Source: Bernardetiaceae bacterium (lineage in GTDB: Bacteria; Bacteroidota; Bacteroidia; Cytophagales; Thermoflexibacteraceae). Taken from it: a stretch of DNA of 42,551 nt. Shown piece after piece: positions 23,755-31,667 of this stretch; positions within the stretch are counted from its first letter, which is position 1; every line of letters begins with the position of its first letter. The notes below the pieces were generated by a model. It saw nothing but the letters and a program-made list of their open reading frames with translations. It was not told the DNA's origin and did no database searches. Location of the stretch: the NCBI GenBank assembly GCA_025057115.1, contig JANWWZ010000021.1, positions 1 to 42,551 of the forward strand. The letters run 5' to 3'. A program made the translations under genes and the position numbers.

Positions 23755-24795
23755 TTAAAAATGTTTCCATCCTTGAGCAGTGATAGGCACTTTTTGGCCA
23801 GCGCGCGTGATCATGTAACATCCTTGAGCAGCCTCGGTCATATAACCGATGAAAGAAATGTCATCGTGCAGTTTAATCTTTTCGTAGTCGCTTTGGGCAA
23901 TGGTGAACAGTAGTTCGTAGTCTTCTCCGCCGTTTAAAGCGCATACGGAGGGAATCAATTTAAACTCGTTAATAGCCACCTCGTAAGTTTGCCTATCAAT
24001 GGGGATTTTGTCTTCGTAGATAACCACTCCTAGTTGGCTGCTTTTGGCAATATGCAAAAGTTCCGAAGCCAGTCCATCAGAGATATCGATCATCGAAGTA
24101 GGGATAACCCCCAAGTCAGCCAGTTCGTACACTAAAGAAGTTTTAGCAATAGGTCGCAGTTGTCTTCCTACTACGTAAGCGAAGGGTTCTAGTTGGGGCT
24201 GCATGCGAGGATTGGCGGAAAACTCAGCTTTTTCGCGCAAAAGCAGCTGCAAGCCTACGTAAGCACCTCCTAAGTCGCCTGAAACGCAAATAATATCGCC
24301 TTTTTTCGCCGTGTGGCGATAGGTAATTTTTTCTTTTGGGGCTCTTCCAAGTGCGGTAATGGAGATAATCAAACCACTACGGGAGCTAGTAGTATCTCCG
24401 CCCACTAGGTCCACTTTGTAATCTTTGCAAGCGGCTAACATGCCTTCGTAAAGGGCATCTACTGCTTCCACTGAAAAGCGGTTGCTCAAGGCAAGGCTGA
24501 CCAGTATTTGCTCTGGCTGGGCATTCATGGCAGCAATGTCGGAAATGTTCACCGAAACGGCTTTATAGCCTAGATGCTGTAAGGGCGTAAAGGTCAGGTC
24601 GAAGTGAATGCCTTCCGCCAGCAAGTCGGAGGAGATGACTTGGCACCATCCATTGCCTATGTCAATGACAGCTGCATCATCGCCGATGCCCATGAGAGTA
24701 GTAGGATTTTGCAAGGTTACTTTTTGCTTGATGCGCTCTATTAACCCGAATTCGCCAAGTTGAGACAATTCAGTGCGTTGAGTGGTTTGTTCCAT
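23755..24795 (-). CDS. thiL: Thiamine-monophosphate kinase
   Basis: A 346-residue cytoplasmic ATP-dependent kinase that makes thiamine pyrophosphate from thiamine monophosphate. Motifs: MGIGDDAAVID and SSDLLAEGIHFDL (metal-binding aspartates), KAVSVNISDIAAMNA, VGGDTTSS, SGDLGGAYVGLQLL and MIDISDGLASEL. The product has the usual length. It starts 15 bp after rimO, so they form an operon. The 3' end lies 77 bp from the convergent TPR-sensor gene. Confidence 0.96.
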   Translation of the reverse strand: MEQTTQRTELSQLGEFGLIERIKQKVTLQNPTTLMGIGDDAAVIDIGNGWCQVISSDLLAEGIHFDLTFTPLQHLGYKAVSVNISDIAAMNAQPEQILVSLALSNRFSVEAVDALYEGMLAACKDYKVDLVGGDTTSSRSGLIISITALGRAPKEKITYRHTAKKGDIICVSGDLGGAYVGLQLLLREKAEFSANPRMQPQLEPFAYVVGRQLRPIAKTSLVYELADLGVIPTSMIDISDGLASELLHIAKSSQLGVVIYEDKIPIDRQTYEVAINEFKLIPSVCALNGGEDYELLFTIAQSDYEKIKLHDDISFIGYMTEAAQGCYMITRAGQKVPITAQGWKHF

Positions 24796-24810
24796 AGGCG
24801 TTTTTCCTAG

Positions 24811-26148
24811 CTATTTGGCTACTGTTCCAAATAGGTCGAACTCTTCAGCAGCAGTGATGGTAACAGGGGCAAAATCCCCTAAACGAACGTAGTTGGTTCT
24901 GGCATCCACTAATACTTCGTTATCCACTTCAGGAGAGTCGTGCTGGGTGCGTCCTACGAAATAATTGCCTTCCTTGCGGTCAAATAACACGGGAAGGGTT
25001 TGCCCTATCTTGGTTTGATTGATTTCCCAACTAATTTGCTGCTGAAGCTCCATGATATAATCTGCTCTCTCTTGTTTGACTTCCTCTGGCACTTGGTCGG
25101 GCATGGTGTAAGAATGGGTGTGTTCTTCATGGGAGTAAGTAAAAACGCCTAGCCGCTCAAAGCGCATCCGTTCTACAAAGTCCACCATTTCAGCAAAGTG
25201 TTTTTCTGTTTCTCCAGGATGACCTACTATAAGGGTAGTGCGCAGGGCAACGTTGGGTACTTTATGGCGAATAGTGGCAAGGAGTTCTTCTGTTTTTTGC
25301 CTATTGATGCCGCGCCGCATGATGCGCAGCATTTCATCTGAGCCATGCTGGAGGGGAATGTCCAGGTATTTGCAAATATTTTCCCGCTGCGCCATTACCT
25401 CTAACACATCAAGGGGAAAACCTGCTGGATAGGCGTACTGAAGCCGAATCCATCGAATGCCTTCAAGGTCAGCAAGGCGGTTGAGCAGGTCAGCGAGGCA
25501 GCGTTTTTGATATAGGTCTAGTCCGTAATAAGTCAGGTCTTGGGCAATGAGAATGAGCTCTTTAACGCCATTACGCGCAAGGTGGGTTGCTTCCTGCAAA
25601 ATTTGCTCCATAGGTTTGGAAAGGTGTTTTCCGCGCATGATGGGGATGGCGCAAAATGAGCAGGGTCGGTTGCAACCTTCAGAAATTTTTAAGTAAGCAT
25701 AGTGGGAAGGAGTAGTAGTGAGTCTCTCGCCGATGAGTTCATGTTTATAGTCGGCGTTGAGGTGCTTGAGCAAGGCTGGCAGCTCGCGCGTGCCGAAAAA
25801 AGCATCCACTTCGGGGATTTCTTGAGAGAGCTGTTCTCTATAGCGCTCTGAAAGACAACCTGTTACGTACAGCTTATCAATCAAACCTCCGCTTTTGGCT
25901 TCTGCATAGCGCAAGATGGTGTCTATGGATTCTTGCTTGGCGCGCTCTATAAAACCGCACGTGTTGATGATGATAATATTTGCATCATCTTTGCCTGACT
26001 CGTGTTCAGCTCTTAAGTGGTTTGCCTTTAGTTGGGTTAGTAAAATCTCCGAATCCACTAAGTTTTTTGAGCAGCCAAGGGTTATGATGTTGATTTTATT
26101 TTGTTTTTTTGGAGAAGGCTTGGTTTTCAACTTTCCATTTTTTTGCAA
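24811..26148 (-). CDS. rimO: Ribosomal protein S12 methylthiotransferase RimO
   Basis: Radical-SAM enzyme that adds a methylthio group to the conserved aspartate of ribosomal protein S12. The N-terminal cluster cysteines are in TLGCSKN, INTCGF and VTGCLS. The radical-SAM triad CNRPCSFC (Cys159/163/166) is complete. The core LYAYPAGFP, IPLQHGSDEMLRIMRR and TLIVGHPGETE is followed by a C-terminal TRAM domain. No ATG precedes the conserved TLGCSKN in this frame. The start must be TTG at 26148 or, better matching family N-termini, TTG at 26130 (KTKPSPKKQNK). A minus-strand TACTTTTG box at 26146-26153 overlaps the upstream TTG, which favours the later start. Confidence 0.95.
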   Translation of the reverse strand: MQKNGKLKTKPSPKKQNKINIITLGCSKNLVDSEILLTQLKANHLRAEHESGKDDANIIIINTCGFIERAKQESIDTILRYAEAKSGGLIDKLYVTGCLSERYREQLSQEIPEVDAFFGTRELPALLKHLNADYKHELIGERLTTTPSHYAYLKISEGCNRPCSFCAIPIMRGKHLSKPMEQILQEATHLARNGVKELILIAQDLTYYGLDLYQKRCLADLLNRLADLEGIRWIRLQYAYPAGFPLDVLEVMAQRENICKYLDIPLQHGSDEMLRIMRRGINRQKTEELLATIRHKVPNVALRTTLIVGHPGETEKHFAEMVDFVERMRFERLGVFTYSHEEHTHSYTMPDQVPEEVKQERADYIMELQQQISWEINQTKIGQTLPVLFDRKEGNYFVGRTQHDSPEVDNEVLVDARTNYVRLGDFAPVTITAAEEFDLFGTVAK

Positions 26149-26221
26149 AAGTATTAACTTGGAAGCAATTTCATAGCAGTTTTAACGTTAGTAATTACGT
26201 CGGTATTTAGCTTACAGAACT

Positions 26222-26788
26222 ATGACAAGGACTGTGAAAGTACTACTCACTCTGCTGGCTATTAGTACATGCGCTTTAACCAATGGACAAACTGCTTCTG
26301 TCATTGCCAACGGCAAATTTGATGACATGAGTGGGTGGAAGTTTAATACCCCAAGTAATGGAAGTGTAGAAATACTCACAGGTCAATTGATCGTAACAGG
26401 TGTCAATAGAGACGAGGGAGAGATTGTCCCTCACATGGAAGCCGCTACAGTGTATGCATATCAGGAAATAGAAGTGACAAAACCAGGGAGCTTAACTTTT
26501 CAACTAATCAGTTATACCTCGAGCGATACTAATTGCAATGATTACCCCGTATTTGTACTCAATGACAATTTGCTGAAACTGTACGAAGATGGCACTGTAG
26601 AATCTTCCAGCAGTAGTAGAGAAAAACAAATTTGCAATGGGTTTGCCACCGGTAACACCATTACCTACATTGTAAAACTTCAACCTGGCAAGCACAAAGT
26701 AGGCTTAGGGGTTCATACCATAGATGGCTACTACGGCAAAGGGGTAGCAGTGTTTGATAATGTAATGTTTATTCCAGAAAAAAAATAG
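26222..26788 (+). CDS. Exported beta-rich protein of unknown function
   Basis: A 188-residue secreted protein. The signal peptide (VKVLLTLLAISTCALTNGQ) is followed by a beta-rich domain that begins NGKFDDMSGWKFNTPSNGSV and closes with GKGVAVFDNVMFIP. The shape is like the jelly-roll carbohydrate-binding modules that start with a ...FDD..W pattern and end with ..FDNV, but this is a fold guess. Two cysteines, in NCNDYP and KQICNG, may form a disulfide. No membrane anchor or sorting signal is seen. It has no obvious partners: rimO is divergent and the acetyltransferase gene is convergent, with a 1-bp gap at the 3' ends. Confidence 0.7.
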   Translation: MTRTVKVLLTLLAISTCALTNGQTASVIANGKFDDMSGWKFNTPSNGSVEILTGQLIVTGVNRDEGEIVPHMEAATVYAYQEIEVTKPGSLTFQLISYTSSDTNCNDYPVFVLNDNLLKLYEDGTVESSSSSREKQICNGFATGNTITYIVKLQPGKHKVGLGVHTIDGYYGKGVAVFDNVMFIPEKK

Positions 26789-26789
26789 G

Positions 26790-27422
26790 TTACACTTTTT
26801 GCGCCGGTACGCCGAATACTGTCTCTCCGTCTGCCACGTGATTAACTACTACGGAACCGGCGCCAATTCTTGCGTTTTTGCCAATAGTAATGCCAGGCAC
26901 AACAGTTACCCCCGAACCAATAAAAGCTCCTTCTTGCACTACCACCTTGCTGCCGATAATGCTGCCTGCTCCTACTTGCACAAAATCTCCTAAAACGGCT
27001 TCGTAGTCAATTATAGCGCCGGCATTGAGGATGCAATGATTGCCAATTTGTGCGAAACTGCCTACAGAAGCATGCATCGCGATAAGATTGCCATGACCAA
27101 TAGAAGCAGATTTCTCAATGAAGGCTTGCGGGTGAATCGCATTGACGGGCATCTTTTTCCGCTTCTCAACGAGCATTTTTACTAAGTACTTCCGCAAGCG
27201 GTTGTCATCCGTAGCTACGAAGGCTTCGCATCGCTCTCCTATCATTTGCAAATACTCTTGGTTATCAGTGGAGGCAAGCACTGGCACGGCGTTAATCTCT
27301 GTGCCGTGTAATTGCGTGTCATCGTCCAACAAGCAGTACACTAAAATATCGTTGCTTAGAAAAATATCCACTGCCACGCGAGCTATGCCCGTGGCACCAA
27401 ATATAATAACTGGATTTTCCAT
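26790..27422 (-). CDS. NeuD/PglD-like sugar O- or N-acetyltransferase
   Basis: A 210-residue protein. The N-terminal Rossmann-like half (VIIFGATGIARVAVDIFL...DDD) is followed by a left-handed beta-helix of hexapeptide repeats, including IGHGNLIAMHASVG, IGNHCILNAGAIIDYEAVLGDFVQVGAGSIIGS and IGSGVTVVPGITIGKNARIGAGSVV. The usual end is FGVPAQKV. Members of this family acetylate sialic acids or bacillosamine precursors for surface glycans. The substrate here is unknown and no glycan genes surround it. It starts 5 bp after pncB and is probably in the same operon, which is an odd pairing. Confidence 0.85.
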   Translation of the reverse strand: MENPVIIFGATGIARVAVDIFLSNDILVYCLLDDDTQLHGTEINAVPVLASTDNQEYLQMIGERCEAFVATDDNRLRKYLVKMLVEKRKKMPVNAIHPQAFIEKSASIGHGNLIAMHASVGSFAQIGNHCILNAGAIIDYEAVLGDFVQVGAGSIIGSKVVVQEGAFIGSGVTVVPGITIGKNARIGAGSVVVNHVADGETVFGVPAQKV

Positions 27423-27427
27423 TTACT

Positions 27428-28912
27428 TCAAGCCAAATGACGCAACTTCAAAATTAATTGGGTTTTGAGTTCGTACAAGCTCTTTTCAAGACCTACGGGA
27501 TACTGGTGCGGGTTAGTAAAACGCCTAATAGTGGGGTGCAAGGTTTTAATTTGCTTTTGAGCGTAAGCCCTAATGGTTTGAATATCAGGCGATTGATAGC
27601 ATTTAATGCCTTGTTTAAAAATGGGTTGTAGCAAAAGTTGAGAAGGCGTTGACGTGTCTACAATTTTTCTTCGCGTAGGATCGAGCGGGTCAATAATAAT
27701 TACTTGTTCCTGCTGGTGGGGATTAAAACTTTCTTGGTCGTAAATCACATCAGCCATGCAAAGACCTTCCTCATCGTAGAAGCGCTGCACTTGCAATAGT
27801 CCAGGATTGGAAATTTTAATTGCCTGCTCAGAAATTTTGAGCTTGTAGTCCCATTTGCCTGCTTTGTTTTTAATGGCAGTCATTTTGTACACACCGCCTA
27901 AAGCGGGTTGGTCGAAAGCTGTTACTAACTTAGTGCCAATGCCCCAGACGTTAATACAGGCTTCTTGTTGCTTGAGACTGGCTACGATGTATTCATCAAG
28001 GTCGTTGCTTGCCAGGATATTGGTATGAGTAAAACCAGCTTCGTCGAGCATTTGCCGCGCTTTGATGCTCAGGTAAGCCAAGTCGCCAGAGTCAAGGCGT
28101 ATTCCTGAGAGTTGGTAGCCCTGGGCTTGTAGTTCTTTTCCCACCTCTATGGCGTTTTTGATCCCTTCTAAAGTGTCGTAAGTATCTACCAATAACACGC
28201 AATTGTATGGCATGGCTTGTGCGTAAGCTCGGAAAGCTGTTTTTTCATCACTGAACGACATTACCCAACTATGGGCATGAGTACCGCGAACGGGAATACC
28301 AAAGAGTTTTCCAGCTAATACGTTGGAAGTGGCTGCGCATCCTCCTATGTATGCAGCGCGGCTGGCAGCTAATCCTCCATCAATGCCCTGAGCTCTTCGC
28401 AGCCCGAATTCTAGCACTGGCTCTCCTTGTGCGGCATGGCATACGCGGGCTGCTTTTGTAGCAATCAAGGTTTGAAAATTGATGATGTTGAGCAAAGGCG
28501 TTTCCAGCAACTGCCCTTGAATGAGTGGACCTTTAACGCGCAGTAAAGGCTCGTGGGGAAAAACGACCGTTCCTTCGGGAATGGCGTCAATGTCGCATGT
28601 AAAGCGCAGTTGAGCAAGGTAGTCTAAAAAACCAGGTTCGAAAAGAGGGTGCCCACTAGGGCTGGTGAGCGTTGATAGATAATCAATATCCTCTTGCGTA
28701 AAGCGGAAATTTTCCAGATAGTCGATCACATATGCCAGTCCACAGGCAACCGTGTACCCTCCATTAAATGGATTTTTGCGAAAGAACATGTTAAAAACGG
28801 CTTCCTGCTCGGTCATTTGATTTTTCCAATAGGCGTAAGCCATTGTGATTTGGTAAAGGTCCGTGAGCAAGGCAAGCGAACTGCCGTAAATTTTCTCCTG
28901 AAGTGTTTTCAT
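27428..28912 (-). CDS. pncB: Nicotinate phosphoribosyltransferase
   Basis: A 494-residue enzyme that joins nicotinate to PRPP to give nicotinate mononucleotide in NAD salvage. Family segments are YGSSLALLTDLYQITMAYAYW, NPFNGGYTVACGLAYVID, FGLRRAQGIDGGLAASRAAYIGG, the active-site GTHAHSWVMSF (with the phosphohistidine), and GIRLDSGDLAYLS. The length fits the longer class of the family. It is upstream of the NeuD-like gene in a short operon. A palindrome (28932-28948) lies 20 bp upstream of its start and may be an operator. Confidence 0.95.
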   Translation of the reverse strand: MKTLQEKIYGSSLALLTDLYQITMAYAYWKNQMTEQEAVFNMFFRKNPFNGGYTVACGLAYVIDYLENFRFTQEDIDYLSTLTSPSGHPLFEPGFLDYLAQLRFTCDIDAIPEGTVVFPHEPLLRVKGPLIQGQLLETPLLNIINFQTLIATKAARVCHAAQGEPVLEFGLRRAQGIDGGLAASRAAYIGGCAATSNVLAGKLFGIPVRGTHAHSWVMSFSDEKTAFRAYAQAMPYNCVLLVDTYDTLEGIKNAIEVGKELQAQGYQLSGIRLDSGDLAYLSIKARQMLDEAGFTHTNILASNDLDEYIVASLKQQEACINVWGIGTKLVTAFDQPALGGVYKMTAIKNKAGKWDYKLKISEQAIKISNPGLLQVQRFYDEEGLCMADVIYDQESFNPHQQEQVIIIDPLDPTRRKIVDTSTPSQLLLQPIFKQGIKCYQSPDIQTIRAYAQKQIKTLHPTIRRFTNPHQYPVGLEKSLYELKTQLILKLRHLA

Positions 28913-28931
28913 GGCGCTGCTTGGATTTTAA

Positions 28932-28948
28932 AGTGTAAAAAATACACT
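28932..28948. promoter_or_regulatory. Palindrome upstream of pncB, candidate operator
   Basis: AGTGTA (28932-28937) and TACACT (28943-28948) form a perfect 6-bp inverted repeat around five A residues, 20 bp before the pncB start codon. It is not followed by a gene-end U-run, so a regulator site is more likely than a terminator. A NAD-metabolism repressor such as NrtR is a possible binder, but I cannot match the motif from memory. Confidence 0.45.
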
Positions 28949-29131
28949 AACTTTCCGCAATATACGCAGCTTTGGCAAAAACCTCGTTACGGGCAGCTAT
29001 TTTTTTAACTAATTGCTGTCATACTCGCTTTTGGTTTTGGAGTTATTTTTTAGCTTCTGCCTTCGAGGCGACAAAACGCCTGCTCGATCAGTTATATATG
29101 GTATGACTTACAAAAAGCAAACTACTCACTT

Positions 29132-31657
29132 ATGCAATACTTTGGATGGTGGTGGAAAATGGCTTGGCGCGATAGTCGGCGCAGCCGTGGTAAACTGTTC
29201 TTGTTTCTTTCCTGCATTGCACTGGGAATTGCTGCTTTAGTAGCTATCAATTCTTTCAACCAAAATTTGCGGAAAGATATTAACCAACAAGCCAAAGAAC
29301 TTATAGGAGCGGATTTGGTCATTGCCGGAAATCGACCCCTGCCTGACTCGCTCCAGCAGTTGACTTCGAGAATGCACACCCAGCAAGCTAACGAGTGCAC
29401 CTTTGCTTCAATGGTATATTTTCCCAAAAACGGCGGCACGCGATTGGTGCAAGTGCGAGCCCTAAGCGGCAATTTTCCCTTTTACGGACAGTTAGAAACT
29501 ATACCACCTAAGGCTCAAATACTTCTCCAGCGGGGTCCTGCGGCTATTATAGATCAAACCCTTGCCTTGCAGTTCAAAGTAGCGCCAGGAGACTCTCTCA
29601 AAGTAGGGCAACTGACTCTTCCCATCGTAGCCACTTTGGTGCGCGCTCCTGGGCAAGCCTCCATCGTCGGAATGGTTGCCGCTCCCGTATACATTCCTTT
29701 TGACTTGCTAGAGGCTACTGGGTTGCTACAAAAAGGCAGCCGACTGATATACCGATATTACTTCCAGTTTAGCAGCGAAGTTGCTTTGGCGCAAGCACTA
29801 AAGGAATGGCAAAAACCTATAGAAGAGGCTGGCTTTAATTTGGAGACTGTAGAAATGCGCAAGCGCTCCATTGGCAGAGCTTTTGACAATTTGAACAGCT
29901 TTTTAAACTTAGCTGCTTTTATAGCCTTATTGCTGGGATGCGTAGGAGTTGCCAGTGCCGTTCAAATGTATGTGGCTGAGAAAATTTCTCTAGTAGCCTT
30001 GTTGCGCTGTCTTGGAGCTACTAAAGCCCAAGCCGTCGGCGTTTACATGTTGCAAATTTTTTTGATGGGAATGATTGGTTCAACAATGGGAACTGTTATA
30101 GGGGCGGGTTTACAACTCCTTTTGCCGTTTATTTTCAAAGATTTTTTGCCAATTGAAATTACTTCTGAGTTCGTGCCTTCGATTTTAGCAAGCGGGGTGA
30201 TTGCTGGCAGTATCTTGTCGCTGCTTTTTTCCTTGCCGCTACTGCTCCAACTTCGGCACGTCTCGCCCCTGAAAGCCCTGCGCAGTGCTTACGAAAATCA
30301 CCGCCAGCCTTTTGATGGTCTTATTCTTATAGCTTACTTTTTCATCGGAGCTTTTATAGTAGGTTTTGCACGTTGGCAACTGAATTCTTGGCAGCAAACT
30401 GGCAATTTCATCATAGGATTGGCAATAGCCTTCGCCTTACTTGCTGGAATAGGGCAGGGGTTGAGATGGCTTTTAAGGCGCTGGGCTGCGTATCAACTAC
30501 CTTATCCATGGCGACAAGGCATCGCCAACCTGTACCGACCAGGAAACCAAACGATAATGCTTACCTTAGCTATAGGGCTAGGAACAGGGCTAATAGTCTT
30601 GCTTTTCTTGTTGCAGGAGACCTTGCTCAAACAAATAGAATTTGCCCACCGACAAAAGCAGCCCAACTTTGCCTTATTTGATGTACAAACCAGTCAACTA
30701 AAGGAAGTAACGGAACTGATGAAAAAATTTGACCTTCCGATTTTGCAGCAAGTGCCCATCGTTACCATGCGTATTGCGGGAATTAATGGCCGCAGTGTGC
30801 GTCAAATTAAGGCAGATTCTACTTCACCTATCCCCTCATGGGCACTAGACCGAGAATATCGGGTCACTTATCGCGATTCGCTTACGGAAACAGAACGCCA
30901 TGCAGCAGGTATTTGGCAAGGATGGGCAAAACCAGATAGCATTTGCATTTCTTTTGACCAGTCGTATGCTCAGCGCATGGGTGTTAAGCTCGGCGACCGC
31001 ATTAGCTTTGACGTGCAAGGAGTTATCCTCGAAACGACTATTGGGCATCTGCGCAAAGTGGACTTCTTGCGCATTCAAACCAATTTTCTAGTGCTCTTTC
31101 CGCGCGGCGTATTGGAAAATGCCCCTCAATTTTACGTCTTACTGACGCGCGTGCCGCATCAAGCCATTTCTGCCAAGTTGCAACGGGCACTCATGGAGCA
31201 GTTTCCCACTATTTCGGCGATAGATTTAGGTCTAGTACTTAAAACGGTTGATGAAGTCATAGACCGCGTTGCTTTTGCCATTCGCTTGATGGCAATGCTA
31301 AGCATTTTGACTGGTTGGGTAACTCTTGCCAGTTCGGTAGTCATTAGCCGTTATCAGCGCATAAGAGAAAGTGTTTTATTGCGCACTATTGGAGCGGTGC
31401 GCCGACAAATTTTCGCCATTAACGCTGTAGAGTACTTGACCATAGGCATTGTAGCTGCCCTTGCGGGCGTATTGTTAGGGCTTGCAGCTACATGGGCGCT
31501 CTCTTACTGGGTGTTTGACGTAGTGTTTGTACCCAACTTGCTCATGCCAATAGCCACACTTGCTGCAATAGTAATACTCACGGTAGGAATAGGGTTATTC
31601 AATATTGGTTCGGTAGTAAGTCGCCCGCCGCTGGAAGTGCTGCGGGCGGAAAGCTAA
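29132..31657 (+). CDS. FtsX-like ABC transporter permease, two-domain
   Basis: An 841-residue inner-membrane permease with two FtsX/MacB-type modules. It has an N-terminal anchor helix (KLFLFLSCIALGIAALVAINSF), a large extracytoplasmic domain and three helices at about 250-375. More helices (about 395-500) and a second extracytoplasmic domain follow, then the last helices (about 725-830), ending with RPPLEVLRAES. ALLRCLGATKAQAVGVYML and VLLRTIGAVRRQIFAINAVEYL are the repeated coupling segments. Such YbbP-like proteins pair with an ABC ATPase for lipid, lipoprotein or peptide export, but no ATPase gene is adjacent. The ATG at 29132 fits; ATG at 29156 is possible. Confidence 0.88.
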   Translation: MQYFGWWWKMAWRDSRRSRGKLFLFLSCIALGIAALVAINSFNQNLRKDINQQAKELIGADLVIAGNRPLPDSLQQLTSRMHTQQANECTFASMVYFPKNGGTRLVQVRALSGNFPFYGQLETIPPKAQILLQRGPAAIIDQTLALQFKVAPGDSLKVGQLTLPIVATLVRAPGQASIVGMVAAPVYIPFDLLEATGLLQKGSRLIYRYYFQFSSEVALAQALKEWQKPIEEAGFNLETVEMRKRSIGRAFDNLNSFLNLAAFIALLLGCVGVASAVQMYVAEKISLVALLRCLGATKAQAVGVYMLQIFLMGMIGSTMGTVIGAGLQLLLPFIFKDFLPIEITSEFVPSILASGVIAGSILSLLFSLPLLLQLRHVSPLKALRSAYENHRQPFDGLILIAYFFIGAFIVGFARWQLNSWQQTGNFIIGLAIAFALLAGIGQGLRWLLRRWAAYQLPYPWRQGIANLYRPGNQTIMLTLAIGLGTGLIVLLFLLQETLLKQIEFAHRQKQPNFALFDVQTSQLKEVTELMKKFDLPILQQVPIVTMRIAGINGRSVRQIKADSTSPIPSWALDREYRVTYRDSLTETERHAAGIWQGWAKPDSICISFDQSYAQRMGVKLGDRISFDVQGVILETTIGHLRKVDFLRIQTNFLVLFPRGVLENAPQFYVLLTRVPHQAISAKLQRALMEQFPTISAIDLGLVLKTVDEVIDRVAFAIRLMAMLSILTGWVTLASSVVISRYQRIRESVLLRTIGAVRRQIFAINAVEYLTIGIVAALAGVLLGLAATWALSYWVFDVVFVPNLLMPIATLAAIVILTVGIGLFNIGSVVSRPPLEVLRAES

Positions 31658-31667
31658 CTGCTGCTAG

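Noticed and set aside
23680-23913. Plus-strand frame beginning MHRLKQNYVAL, a possible continuation of the truncated HisKA protein
   Set aside because: It shows no HATPase motifs and lies over thiL on the opposite strand, so it does not supply the missing kinase domain.
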